In this document: one piece after another, positions 13,801 through 21,561 of the stretch
Numbering within the stretch: position 1 is the first letter of the stretch
Layout: every line of letters starts with the position of its first letter
IMG/VR virus record: IMGVR_UViG_3300025904_000009
Span: 1-28,094 of that record
Source of the DNA: a virus
Direction: 5' to 3' (one strand)
Length of the DNA: 28,094 nt
Notes under the pieces: model-generated
What the model was told of the DNA's origin: nothing
Database searches by the model: none
What the model saw: only the letters and a program-made list of their open reading frames with translations
Position numbers and translations under genes: made by a program

Positions 13801-13823
13801 ATTCCCAGCAAACGCTGAGGAAT
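13801..13823 (+). promoter_or_regulatory. Leader hairpin over the ribosome binding site of the early operon
   Basis: ATTCC-CAGC, loop AAAC, GCTG-A-GGAAT: a 9-bp stem with one bulged A. The ribosome binding site (GAGGA, 13817-13821) is in the right arm. RNA starting near 13806 would lack the outer left arm, while read-through RNA from the repressor operon would keep it. Confidence 0.45.
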
Positions 13824-13827
13824 CGCA

Positions 13828-14073
13828 ATGGAATTCGTTCCTACCTTCAACGAAGACACCACCCTCACCGATGAGGTGCATGGCGACCCACTTGCCGGCG
13901 TGACCGTCACGCCGCTGCGTCGCCATATCCCCTATACCGACCGGCGCATCCGCGAGATGGCTGAGGATGAAGTTCAGGCGAGCTATCGCGCTGACATCCG
14001 GCCTCTCGTCGTCGACGATTATGCGCGAGCGATGAAGGTCATTGACCGCGGATTCTGCGGCGGCCGGAAATGA
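13828..14073 (+). CDS. Hypothetical protein, first gene of the rightward operon
   Basis: 81 residues, MEFVPTFNEDTTLTDEVHGDP and onward. The ATG is seven bases from GAGGA. It has an acidic N-terminus and a C-terminal part with RRIREMAEDEVQASYRADIRPLVVDDYARAMKVIDRGFCGGRK. No known domain. As first product of the early operon it could be a regulator, inhibitor of a host nuclease or antirepressor, but nothing seen favours one of these. It overlaps the next gene (ATGA). Confidence 0.75.
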   Translation: MEFVPTFNEDTTLTDEVHGDPLAGVTVTPLRRHIPYTDRRIREMAEDEVQASYRADIRPLVVDDYARAMKVIDRGFCGGRK

Positions 14074-14348
14074 CCGTGCATTCCCTGGACGAGTACCGCG
14101 GGCGACGTACCCCCAGCTCGCGCAGCCGCAGCGGCGCCGCCTCATCCTCCCCCCTGTCGGCGGCGCCGCTGTGCATCCACAGCCGGAATGAGGGCCAGTG
14201 CTTCGACTGCTGGCGCGATCACGACATAGCCGCTCACGAAATTCACGCGGCCGAGCTCGCAGCCGCTCTCATCAAACTGGCGGCCGTCATCAGCCTCATC
14301 GCCAGCGCCATCCTTGGCCTTGTCATTATCTGCGGAGGAATTTCGTGA
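14070..14348 (+). CDS. Small membrane protein with cysteine motif
   Basis: 92 residues from an ATG that overlaps the previous stop. A serine/arginine-rich N-terminus is followed by CIHSRNEGQCFDCW, a C-x8-C-x2-C group with a histidine that could hold zinc. One C-terminal transmembrane segment follows (about residues 66-90, KLAAVISLIASAILGLVIICGG). The C-tail anchor suggests an inner-membrane protein with the cysteine domain in the cytoplasm. Function unknown. A GTGA overlap joins it to the coiled-coil gene. Confidence 0.72.
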   Translation: MTVHSLDEYRGRRTPSSRSRSGAASSSPLSAAPLCIHSRNEGQCFDCWRDHDIAAHEIHAAELAAALIKLAAVISLIASAILGLVIICGGIS

Positions 14349-15436
14349 ACGCTGAAACAAAGATCCAGCCGTCAACGTCCACCGACATTGTGGTCATCGT
14401 TAGCGCCAACCCTGGCATCGTCCTGACCGAGCGCGAGAAGTTCAACGAATTCTACGCCAAGATGAAGGCCGAGACCGACACGCTGGTGCCGGATACGTCG
14501 ACAGAAAAAGGCCGCGTCGCAATCCGCAAGATGGCTACCCGCGTCCGCGACACCAAAGCGGCGATCGACAAGGCACGGTTGGGCCTCACCAAGGACATGC
14601 GCGACCAGATTGAGCTGATCAATGCTGCCGGCAAGGAAATCAAGGAGACCCTGCAAACCCTCGAGGACGAGGTCCGCAAACCGCTGACCGAGTGGGAAGA
14701 AGCCGAAGCTGCGCGCATCCGCGAATGTGAGGCAACGATTGAGTGGATCAGGCAGCAGAAGGTCATCACCGAGGATGACACCGCGGCCGCCGTCATTGCT
14801 CGCGCGCATGCCGTCTATGAAAGGGCCCTGGACCCCGAGCGGTTCCAGGATCTGCTGGAAGACGCCGAGGCCGCCAAAGATGACGCGATGGCGACGCTCA
14901 AGCGCGCCCACGATCGGCTGACCAAGGAGGAGGCCGACCGGGCAGAGCTCGAGCGGCTACGTGCCGCTGAGGCCGAGCGTCTGGAGAATGAGCGCATCGC
15001 ACGCGAGGCCAAGGAGGCCGAAGAGCGCGCCGCGGCAGAAGCCCAGGCCGAGGAAGAGCGCCGCGAACAAGCGGCCCGGGACGAAGCGGCGCGCATCCAG
15101 CTCGCGAAGGACGAAGCCGCAGAAGCGGCGCGCGAGGAAGAGGCTCGCCGCGCCCAGGCTGAAATCGACGCCGCCAACGAACGCGCCCGCAAGGCCGAGG
15201 AGGATGCCGCCGCCGAGCGGCAGCGCCTAGCCGATGCCAAGGCTGCCGAGGAAGCGGAAGCCGCTCGCGTAGCCGCCGAGAATGCCAAGCGCGAGGCGAA
15301 CAAGGCTCACCGGGCGCGCGTGAAAGGCGCTGCCAAGAAGGCGATCATGCAGCTTGGCGCCGACGAGGATCTTGCGACCAAGATCGTGCTGGCGATCGTC
15401 GCGGGTGAAGTGCCGGCCGTCAGCATGGCGTTCTGA
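14345..15436 (+). CDS. Long coiled-coil protein of the recombination operon
   Basis: 363 residues from a GTG at 14345, which overlaps the previous stop and follows GGAGGA at five bases. The globular N-terminus (residues 1-130) has FNEFYAKMKAETDTL and TKAAIDKARLGLTKDMRDQIELINAAGKEIKETLQTLEDEVRKPLTEWEEAE. From about 175 to 340 it is a nearly continuous alanine/glutamate/arginine coiled coil. The short C-terminal domain AIMQLGADEDLATKIVLAIVAGEVPAVSMAF is common to phage proteins found beside exonuclease and annealing genes. It may be a scaffold or nuclease partner of the recombination complex. The low-complexity composition makes antisense frames look open, and these are shadows. Confidence 0.88.
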   Translation: MNAETKIQPSTSTDIVVIVSANPGIVLTEREKFNEFYAKMKAETDTLVPDTSTEKGRVAIRKMATRVRDTKAAIDKARLGLTKDMRDQIELINAAGKEIKETLQTLEDEVRKPLTEWEEAEAARIRECEATIEWIRQQKVITEDDTAAAVIARAHAVYERALDPERFQDLLEDAEAAKDDAMATLKRAHDRLTKEEADRAELERLRAAEAERLENERIAREAKEAEERAAAEAQAEEERREQAARDEAARIQLAKDEAAEAAREEEARRAQAEIDAANERARKAEEDAAAERQRLADAKAAEEAEAARVAAENAKREANKAHRARVKGAAKKAIMQLGADEDLATKIVLAIVAGEVPAVSMAF

Positions 15437-16500
15437 TGTCGACGGAATCCATCTTCGAGGCCTTCGAGCGCGAGCGGCAGGCCAAGGCACGACCTAAAGC
15501 CGGCGCAAGACGCGTCGACGGCAGAACGATGCTCGATGAGGTTGAGAGTTCAGACAGGCCAGCCCCGGACGCGCCGTGTGCGAAGATGCTGCACCCGATC
15601 ATCACTGAGCCTGGGGCATACCCAGACATCTCGAACGAACAATATCACCAGACTGAGATCTGCGACTCGCCTTCGATCAGCTCGAGCGGCCTAAAGCTCA
15701 TCACGAAGAAGACGCCGCTCCATTATTGGTATCAGTCTCCGCTCAATCCCAAACGGCCGGCACCGAAGCAGAAGCAGCACCTGGCGCTCGGCGCCGCCCT
15801 GCACGACCTTCTCCTGATCGATGGCCGTTTCGAGCAGCATTACCATGTGCTTCCGCGCGGTTTTCGGGCTGATCATCACCAGAAATGGGCCGATGAACTA
15901 GCTGAAATGCGGACCGCCGAGGCCGCTGGCAAAACAATCTTGACTGCCGAGTCTTACGACATGGTCGAGGCGACTGCCGACGCCATCGGGCGCAATGAGC
16001 TGGCACAGGCCCTGCTGACCGCCGGCACTCCCGAGATGACGTTGGCCGCCAAAGATCCGGTCACGGGCGTCTGGATGCGCTCGAAGCCGGACGTGCTGCC
16101 GGAGACGATGGAGATCATTCCAGACGTGAAAACGGCAGCAGATGCGTCGCTCGACGTTTACGAGCGCGCTGCGACCCGGTTCGGCTACTTCCAGTCGGCG
16201 GCCCATTACCTGGACGTCATTGAGCAGCTCTATGGGCCTGCCAAACGCCGGTTCGTCCTGATCACGGTCGAGAAGGAACCGCCCTATTGCGTCACGGTCG
16301 ATAACCTCGACGGCGATGACATCAATTATGCGCGATATCGCAACCGCGCGGCGCTGAACAAGTTCGCCGAAGCGCTGAAAACCGGGGTTTGGCACGGCTA
16401 CACCACGCCGGAGAAGCCCGTCCGCAACCTCCAGATGACGACTTACGAGCGCCAGCTGATCGACCGCGCAATCGAGCGCGGTGAACTCTCTTACAATTGA
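15436..16500 (+). CDS. RecE-like exonuclease VIII (PD-(D/E)XK)
   Basis: 354 residues, ATG overlapping the coiled-coil stop (TGATG). The domain starts at about residue 60 with GAYPDISNEQYHQ and SPSISSSGLKLI, both typical of RecE C-terminal/YqaJ-like exonucleases. Motifs: LALGAALHDLLL with Gly119 and His123; PEMTLAAKD with Glu200; RSKPDV with Asp219; PDVKTAADAS with Asp230 and Lys232; YFQSAAHYLDV with Gln253 and Tyr258. These are the metal and DNA ligands of the family, so an active 5'-3' double-strand exonuclease is likely. It would make 3' tails for the annealing protein two genes downstream. The first 55 residues are a polar extension. Confidence 0.92.
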   Translation: MSTESIFEAFERERQAKARPKAGARRVDGRTMLDEVESSDRPAPDAPCAKMLHPIITEPGAYPDISNEQYHQTEICDSPSISSSGLKLITKKTPLHYWYQSPLNPKRPAPKQKQHLALGAALHDLLLIDGRFEQHYHVLPRGFRADHHQKWADELAEMRTAEAAGKTILTAESYDMVEATADAIGRNELAQALLTAGTPEMTLAAKDPVTGVWMRSKPDVLPETMEIIPDVKTAADASLDVYERAATRFGYFQSAAHYLDVIEQLYGPAKRRFVLITVEKEPPYCVTVDNLDGDDINYARYRNRAALNKFAEALKTGVWHGYTTPEKPVRNLQMTTYERQLIDRAIERGELSYN

Positions 16501-16510
16501 AAGGGCTCCC

Positions 16511-17188
16511 ATGATCCTCGGCTACGATACGGAAACCACGAACCTTCCTGACTGGCACCAGCCTTCAGATGCGCCGCACCAGCCGCATGTAATCCAGTTG
16601 GCCATGATCCTGTACGACATGGAGGGCCGAGAGGTTTCCCGGTGGTGCAATCTGGTCAAGCCGGGGGCTGGCGCAGTCATGGGCGCCGAGGCTTTCGCAG
16701 CCCATGGCATATCCCTGGAGCGCGCTCGGGATGAAGGTCGTGACCCGGTTGAAGCGGTCGACGCGTTCCTCGAAATGGTCGGCACGTCGAAGCTGATGGT
16801 CGCCCATAATGAAAGCTTTGACCGCCGCATGATGCGGATCATGGCCGCGCGCCACAAGGGCTTCAAATGGGAACCTCCGATCCCGAACTTCTGCACGTTG
16901 TATCGTTCGAAGTTCATCATCAATCTGCCGCCGACTCCGAAGATGGTCGCGGCGCGAATTCGTGGGCCGAAGTCGCCTAACCTTGGCGAGTGCATCAAGC
17001 ATTTCTTCAACGAGGAATTGCAGGGCGCGCACGATGCGACCGTCGACATCGAAGCTACCATGAGGGTGTTCTGGCATCTGGTCCGTGATCGCGGCGTGCC
17101 GATGTTCAAGGAACCCCGCCAGCCGGGTGGGCCTGTGGCTTCAAAGCCTGCTCCGTCCAGTGACGCCTTCATGCAGTGGGCTTCGTAA
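16511..17188 (+). CDS. DnaQ-like 3'-5' exonuclease (DEDDh)
   Basis: 225 residues from the ATG at 16511, which follows AAAGGG and starts directly with the first motif. ExoI: GYDTETT with Asp6 and Glu8. ExoII: VAHNESFDRRMM with Asp104. ExoIII: GAHDATVDIEA with His174 and Asp179. This is a complete DEDDh set as in the epsilon subunit and in many phage exonucleases. It could proofread, trim single-stranded tails or remove 3' flaps during recombination. It sits between the RecE-like exonuclease and the annealing candidate, so a recombination role is the better guess. The next gene overlaps by one base (TAATG). Confidence 0.92.
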   Translation: MILGYDTETTNLPDWHQPSDAPHQPHVIQLAMILYDMEGREVSRWCNLVKPGAGAVMGAEAFAAHGISLERARDEGRDPVEAVDAFLEMVGTSKLMVAHNESFDRRMMRIMAARHKGFKWEPPIPNFCTLYRSKFIINLPPTPKMVAARIRGPKSPNLGECIKHFFNEELQGAHDATVDIEATMRVFWHLVRDRGVPMFKEPRQPGGPVASKPAPSSDAFMQWAS

Positions 17189-18246
17189 TGGCAGCCCCGA
17201 CAGCAGCGGAAATCATGATGCAGGCAACGCGCGTGCCTGCAACGCAGGCGACCTCGATCGAACAGTCTCGAGCCGTCGCCGAAGTGCAGGCCGCCATAAT
17301 CGTCGCACAACAGCGTCCGCGGGACGAGGCCCGGGCTTTATTGAAGGCGGTTGAGAGCTGCCAATCATGGGAGGTCGCCGAAGCGGCGTTCTGGAAATTC
17401 CCCAGGGCCGGCGAAACGCTTACGGGCGAGACGATCCAGTTGGCCGTGGAGCTAGCCCGGTGCTGGGGAAATAATCACTACGGCATCATGGAGCTCAGCC
17501 GCGACGATGCCGGCGGTGTTTCCGAAATGCTCGCTTTCGCTTGGGATCTCGAGACCAACACCCAGAGCCGGATGACGTTTCAGGTGCCGCACATCCGCGA
17601 CACGCGCAATGGTCCGAAGAAAATCACTGATATGCGCGACATTTATGAGAACAACGCCAACCAGGGCGCACGCCGGCTGCGGGAATGCATTTTCCGGATC
17701 CTGCCGCCGTTCTTGAAGGAACGGGCCAAGGCGGAATGCTACAAGACGCTGGAAAGCGGCAAGGGCAAAGCCCCCATGCCGGAACGGATCGCGAGCGCCA
17801 TTGATGGCTTCGGCCGGATCGGGATCAGCCGCGAACGGCTGGAGGCCAAGGTCGGGCCGCTCGATAAGCTGCTGCCGGCTGACATTGCGAACCTCGAGGT
17901 GTCGTTCCGGTCCATTACTCGCAAGGAGATCAGCGCCGACGAGGAATTTCCGAAGGTCGGCCATGTCGAGGCGGCCAAGGATATTCGCAAGGCCGTCGAC
18001 AGCAAGAAGGCCGAGCCAGAGCAAGGTCGTTCCGACGAGCAGCATGGCGACCAACATGACGGCAACGCCCAGGCGATCGCCGACGATCTGATCTCCCGCG
18101 CAAATCGCGCGGAGATCATCGGCGACATCATCAACCTCCGTAGCGAGATGGAGAAGGCGGCAGCCGATCTGACCGACGACGATTACGACCGCGTCCGCGA
18201 CGCGATCACTAAGTCTGAGACGCGGATCAAGGGTGGCGCGAGGTGA
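17188..18246 (+). CDS. Probable single-strand annealing protein (phage recombinase)
   Basis: 352 residues from the ATG at 17188 (TAATG with the exonuclease stop). The segment from residue 72 to 172 has PRAGETLTGETIQLAVELARCWGNNHYGIMEL, MLAFAWDLETNT, FQVPHIRDTRNG, TDMRDIYENNANQGARRLRECIFRILP. I recognise it as a phage family that regularly lies beside RecE/lambda-exo type genes, and RecT/Erf-like annealing fits the context. Without profile comparison the exact superfamily is uncertain. A short C-terminal part (about 285-352) is polar, then helical (ANRAEIIGDIINLRSEMEKAAADLTDDDYDRVRDAITKSE), resembling the tails of other annealing proteins. Partner exonuclease: the RecE-like gene at 15436-16500. 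Confidence 0.8.
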   Translation: MAAPTAAEIMMQATRVPATQATSIEQSRAVAEVQAAIIVAQQRPRDEARALLKAVESCQSWEVAEAAFWKFPRAGETLTGETIQLAVELARCWGNNHYGIMELSRDDAGGVSEMLAFAWDLETNTQSRMTFQVPHIRDTRNGPKKITDMRDIYENNANQGARRLRECIFRILPPFLKERAKAECYKTLESGKGKAPMPERIASAIDGFGRIGISRERLEAKVGPLDKLLPADIANLEVSFRSITRKEISADEEFPKVGHVEAAKDIRKAVDSKKAEPEQGRSDEQHGDQHDGNAQAIADDLISRANRAEIIGDIINLRSEMEKAAADLTDDDYDRVRDAITKSETRIKGGAR

Positions 18247-18506
18247 GCCCGCACGACGAGGCCTTGCGGCAAGAGGTTGTCGATCAGCTTTCACGGAATG
18301 GTATCGACCGCGCAGCCGCTCGGCTCACGGTCGACCTGGCCATCCATGCCGTTTGCGAAGCGATCGATACCGTTGGCCGGATAGCGCTGACCGCGACCCC
18401 AGGGTTCAACAGCCTCACCTTTACGCTCGCGCTTCAGATGATGCTGAAAACTTGCGAGGCCCATATCGCCGAGAGCGCCTCCATCATTGTGCCGGTGCAG
18501 GCATGA
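18243..18506 (+). CDS. Hypothetical helical protein
   Basis: 87 residues, GTG start overlapping the previous stop (GTGA). All-helical composition: EALRQEVVDQLSRNGIDRAAARLTVDLAIHAVCEAIDTVGRIAL, then FTLALQMMLKTCEAHIAESASIIVPVQA. No membrane signal or known domain. It is part of the recombination operon by overlap on both sides. Function unknown. Confidence 0.75.
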   Translation: MSPHDEALRQEVVDQLSRNGIDRAAARLTVDLAIHAVCEAIDTVGRIALTATPGFNSLTFTLALQMMLKTCEAHIAESASIIVPVQA

Positions 18507-18745
18507 CCACGCATTGCGCCTTCTGCGAGCGGCCGATCCGCAGCGTCCGCGCCAAGCAGTTCTGCTCGGATACCTGCAAGCGCGACTTTTGGAATGGCTG
18601 CCGCCTGCTCGGCTACGACCTGTTCCGGGCCGGGGCCGTGGATGCAGCAGTCATCCGCATGCACGCAAAGAATACGGCTGCGAATGCCGTTAACGGCTCA
18701 CCGGGCGCCGATCCAAGCCCGGCCGCATCAGGAGAAGCAAATTGA
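18503..18745 (+). CDS. Small zinc-finger-like protein
   Basis: 80 residues, starting with MTTHCAFCERPIRSVRAKQF and then CSDTCKRDFWNGCRLLGYDL. The C-x2-C, then C-x3-C spacing in an FCS/RNHCP-like arrangement fits a treble-clef zinc site of the kind found in many phage proteins. The tail is proline/alanine-rich and disordered. ATG overlaps the previous stop (ATGA). It probably binds nucleic acid or a partner; the role is unknown. Confidence 0.78.
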   Translation: MTTHCAFCERPIRSVRAKQFCSDTCKRDFWNGCRLLGYDLFRAGAVDAAVIRMHAKNTAANAVNGSPGADPSPAASGEAN

Positions 18746-18990
18746 GCTTGCAAGCAGTCAGGGATGCAGTGGCATCCAAACTCGGTGTGTCGAAGGACCA
18801 AGCCGCCAAGACCGTGACCGCCGTCGCGGAGGCCATCAGGGAGAATGTCGGCACCGCCAACGTCACGATCGCTCCGCTTGGCAATTTCAAAGTCAAGCAT
18901 CGCGCAGCACGCGCCGGCCGCAATCCTCAAACAGGCGAAAGCATCCAGATCGCGGCTCGCGACGAGCTGACCTTCCGGGCAGCCCGGTAA
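18742..18990 (+). CDS. HU/IHF-family DNA-binding protein
   Basis: 82 residues, TTG start at 18742 (ATTGA overlap) supported by AGGAGA seven bases upstream. Residues 1-35 form the two dimerisation helices (SLQAVRDAVASKLGVSKDQAAKTVTAVAEAIRENV). The DNA-binding arm is present as the typical ARAGRNPQTGESIQIAARDELTFRAAR, with the proline that kinks DNA in GRNPQTG. HU-like proteins bend DNA and help recombination, integration and packaging. This phage copy could assist the integrase or the annealing complex, and the operon favours the latter. Confidence 0.9.
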   Translation: MSLQAVRDAVASKLGVSKDQAAKTVTAVAEAIRENVGTANVTIAPLGNFKVKHRAARAGRNPQTGESIQIAARDELTFRAAR

Positions 18991-18991
18991 C

Positions 18992-19195
18992 ATGCTCATG
19001 GCGCGCATTCCGCCTGTCATCGGCTCCGGCTTCCGGCTCGTTTATCGCAGCGGGATGCACTGTCCCGGGTGCGACGGACGGCATTGGTCGATCGGGCGGG
19101 TGACGGCGGAATGCGCGTTCTGCGCCACTGCGGTTCCGTTGGCGGATCCGGAGCCGCTGCGACATTCATTCCTCGATACGGGAAGGCCTAGCTGA
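18992..19195 (+). CDS. Small zinc-ribbon protein
   Basis: 67 residues, MLMARIPPVIGSGFRLVYRS and onward. CPGCDGRHWS and then ECAFCATAVPL give two C-x2-C knuckles 16 residues apart, a compact zinc ribbon. No catalytic motif. It ends with TGATG at the start of the ATPase gene, so it could be a subunit or adaptor of that ATPase, though this is guesswork. The start at 18992 has only a weak ribosome binding site; an ATG at 18998 is the alternative. Confidence 0.72.
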   Translation: MLMARIPPVIGSGFRLVYRSGMHCPGCDGRHWSIGRVTAECAFCATAVPLADPEPLRHSFLDTGRPS

Positions 19196-20826
19196 TGGGC
19201 CACGCGATTCCCGATGCAGCGTTGGAAACGCACGTCGGGGTGCTGGGTAAGACCGGCGCTGGCAAGAGCTATACTGCCCGCGGCCTCGTCGAACGCCTAC
19301 TGGGCCTTCGCCGGCACGTCGTCATCGTCGATCCCACAGGAGCGTGGTGGGGACTGCGCACCGGCTTCGACATTCCCATCTTTGGGGGGCGAAAGGGCGA
19401 CATCGAGATCAATGACCAGGCCGGCGCTGCAGTGGCTGGCGTCATCGTCGAGCAGCGCACGTCCGCTATCGTAGACCTGTCCCTTATGTCCGGCGGGGCA
19501 CAGCGCCGCTTCATGCGTGACTTCGCACACAGGGTGCGAACAAAGGAGCCGGGCGCCTTTTATCTGGTGCTGGACGAGGCCGACGAATTTCTCCCGCAAA
19601 ATCTCCAGCCCGACATGTTCCAGCTGTTCGGCGATCTGAAATGGATTGTTCGCCGCGGTCGCCTGAACGGCTTCCGCGTGATGATGATTACCCAACGACC
19701 GGCCGAAATCGCCAAGGCCGTCTTGACCCAGATCGAGACGCTGGTCGCACATCGGCTGACTGCCCCCCAGGACCGCAAGGCGATCGAGGACTGGGTCAAG
19801 GGCCACCATGATCCGGCCGAGGCGCGCGAAGTGCTCAATACGCTGGCCTCGCTCAACAGAGGCGAGGCTTGGGTATGGTGCCCGGATCTAAACATCCTCA
19901 CCCGGTCTAACATGCCGGCAATCGAGACATTCGATAGCGGCAGGACTCCGGAACCTGGCGAAAGTGCGATTGAACAGCCTGAACTTGGCAGGCTTGATCT
20001 ATCGGCGATCAGTGAGGCGCTCAATCCGCCGGAAAATCCATCCGGCGAAGGTGAGCCGACGATCCAGCATGTCGAGATCGCCCGGCTTCGATCTGAGATG
20101 TCCGATTTGCTCGGACAAGTGACTGCGATGACCGCCGATCGCAACCAGTGGCGGGAACGCAGTTACGAACAGGACAGACAGCTTTCCGCCATTCGCGAGA
20201 TCCTTGCAGGCAACGAGATACATATCCCCGCGCAAGGCGGCGGAGGCCCGGAGGTAGACGAAGGGCAAACAGACCGGGTGCGAGCCACCATCGCAAGTGC
20301 CACACCCCCAAGGGCGAGCGGCCGTGCGTCAGCGGCAGAAACCGCGATCGGCAAGTCGGCCGGGGGTAATGCTCCGGCCGGCGCTTCGCCCACCGCACTC
20401 GCCATCGCGGACCTTCTCGACCGCATCAATCCGGCGAAGGTCACATGGAGCCAAGCCGCCGCCATGGTCGGTCGCAAAGCGTCCGGAGGCAATTTCAACA
20501 GTGCGCGCAAATGGCTGCGCGAGTCCGGGCGGATCAGAGAGGAAGATGACCTGATCCAGTCCGCAAGCGATGCGCCCGCCGGAATGACGTGGGCGGAGGC
20601 GATTGGCCTGTGGAAATCCGTTCTCAGCAACCCTGCGCCCAAGATGATCAATGCGCTGATCGCCGGCCCGCTGGATAAGGAGTCGCTCGGCTCCGCGATC
20701 GGCGCCCAGCCGCGCGGCGGGAACTTCAACAATGGCTTGGCCCAGCTTCGTCGCAATGGTCTGATCGTCGCTCAGGCTGACGGAAAGATGCGTTTGGCGC
20801 AGCCGCTGCCAGGGGAGCTTATCTGA
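19195..20826 (+). CDS. HerA/FtsK-like ATPase with duplicated C-terminal winged helices
   Basis: 543 residues, overlapping the previous stop (TGATG). Walker A GKTGAGKS at 18-25, a strand VVIVDPTGAWWGLR at 42-55, Walker B YLVLDEADEF at 123-132, and an ITQRP sensor at 165-169 make a HerA/DUF87-type hexameric DNA motor, which typically pumps DNA and works with a nuclease. A coiled coil lies near 290-335, then a disordered stretch to 395. The C-terminus has two similar modules, each with a GGNFN turn (431-435 and 508-512) and a helix (ARKWLRESGRI, LAQLRRNGLI). They look like tandem winged helices. A DNA-processing role with the exonucleases is inferred from the operon. Confidence 0.85.
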   Translation: MGHAIPDAALETHVGVLGKTGAGKSYTARGLVERLLGLRRHVVIVDPTGAWWGLRTGFDIPIFGGRKGDIEINDQAGAAVAGVIVEQRTSAIVDLSLMSGGAQRRFMRDFAHRVRTKEPGAFYLVLDEADEFLPQNLQPDMFQLFGDLKWIVRRGRLNGFRVMMITQRPAEIAKAVLTQIETLVAHRLTAPQDRKAIEDWVKGHHDPAEAREVLNTLASLNRGEAWVWCPDLNILTRSNMPAIETFDSGRTPEPGESAIEQPELGRLDLSAISEALNPPENPSGEGEPTIQHVEIARLRSEMSDLLGQVTAMTADRNQWRERSYEQDRQLSAIREILAGNEIHIPAQGGGGPEVDEGQTDRVRATIASATPPRASGRASAAETAIGKSAGGNAPAGASPTALAIADLLDRINPAKVTWSQAAAMVGRKASGGNFNSARKWLRESGRIREEDDLIQSASDAPAGMTWAEAIGLWKSVLSNPAPKMINALIAGPLDKESLGSAIGAQPRGGNFNNGLAQLRRNGLIVAQADGKMRLAQPLPGELI

Positions 20827-21050
20827 TGGGGATCTGCGCCGCACCCGGATGCACGGCCGATCTCTCGCCGGAGCATCTGATGTGCGTCCCACACTGGCGC
20901 GCCCTGCCCCGCGCGATCCGCATCGCCGTCAACGAGACCTGGCGCAACGTGAGTTACGACACCGGGGCTTATCGCTCGGCGCGCGCGGCGGCGATCCAGT
21001 GGCACGTCGACCATCCGAAACCTGAGAACACGCAAGGGAGCCTATTATGA
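20826..21050 (+). CDS. Small cysteine-containing hypothetical protein
   Basis: 74 residues, MGICAAPGCTADLSPEHLMC and onward, ATG overlapping the ATPase stop (TGATG). The C-x4-C, L-M-C-V-P-H-W-R-A-LP pattern occurs in small phage and actinobacterial proteins that probably bind one zinc. The rest is a helix (RIAVNETWRN) and a short tail. Function unknown. Confidence 0.75.
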   Translation: MGICAAPGCTADLSPEHLMCVPHWRALPRAIRIAVNETWRNVSYDTGAYRSARAAAIQWHVDHPKPENTQGSLL

Positions 21051-21226
21051 CGTTCCAAGCCTACAAGGACGCTGCCGGTGAATGGCGCTGGCGGCTGGTT
21101 GCGCGCAACGGCGAAACGATCGCCGACAGCGCCGAGGGCTATCGGCGCAAAGGCGCCTGCGTCCGTGCTGTCGAACGGCTCAAGGCAGGCATCCCCGACG
21201 CGAAGGTTGTCGAGGTGCTGGCATGA
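21047..21226 (+). CDS. DUF1508-like small protein
   Basis: 59 residues, ATG at 21047 overlapping the preceding stop (ATGA), stop at 21224-21226. FQAYKDAAGEWRWRLVARNG and then ETIADSAEGYRRKGACVRAVERLK match the repeated unit of DUF1508/YegP: a beta hairpin, then a helix that starts with Y-x-x-K-x-x-x. Such proteins are small and stress-related or of unknown role, and phages carry them often. It contains a single copy of the unit. Confidence 0.82.
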   Translation: MTFQAYKDAAGEWRWRLVARNGETIADSAEGYRRKGACVRAVERLKAGIPDAKVVEVLA

Positions 21227-21561
21227 CGACTGAAGCACCCTTCGCATCGTGGGCCGTGCTCGAACTCATGGGTCATCGCAAGCGGCCGGGTTACGTCCAG
21301 GAGGTCGAGATCGCCGGCGGCAAAATGCTGCGGGTCGATGTCCACGGCGAGAACGATACCGTCATCACCGAATTCTACGGGGTTGCTTCGGTCTACGCCC
21401 TCCGGCCGGTGAGCGAGGAGATCGCACGCGACGCTGCGCGATATACGGATCTGCGACCTGTCCGACCTGTCGAATATCGGGAGCGTGAGGCGCTGCCCGC
21501 TCCCGATGAGGATGACAACGACGCTGAGTTCAATCCTCGCTTTCTGCGGGATGGCGATTGA
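21223..21561 (+). CDS. Hypothetical protein
   Basis: 112 residues, MTTEAPFASWAVLELMGHRK and onward, ATG overlapping the previous stop. The part APFASWAVLELMGHRKRPGYVQEVEIAGGKMLRVDV looks like a small beta-rich phage domain seen in many alphaproteobacterial prophages, with a YALRPVSEEIARDAAR helix after it. The C-terminus is acidic (PDEDDNDAEF). No enzyme motif. Function unknown. Confidence 0.8.
   Translation: MTTEAPFASWAVLELMGHRKRPGYVQEVEIAGGKMLRVDVHGENDTVITEFYGVASVYALRPVSEEIARDAARYTDLRPVRPVEYREREALPAPDEDDNDAEFNPRFLRDGD

Noticed and set aside
14815-15303. Alanine/serine-rich minus-strand frame
   Set aside because: It is the complement of the low-complexity coiled coil at 14345-15436.
16522-17310. 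262-residue minus-strand frame opposite the DnaQ-like gene
   Set aside because: The plus-strand protein has complete DEDDh motifs; the minus frame has none.
17452-18294. 280-residue minus-strand frame opposite the annealing candidate
   Set aside because: The plus-strand protein has clear conserved segments and operon overlaps. The opposite frame is open because of GC-rich codon bias.
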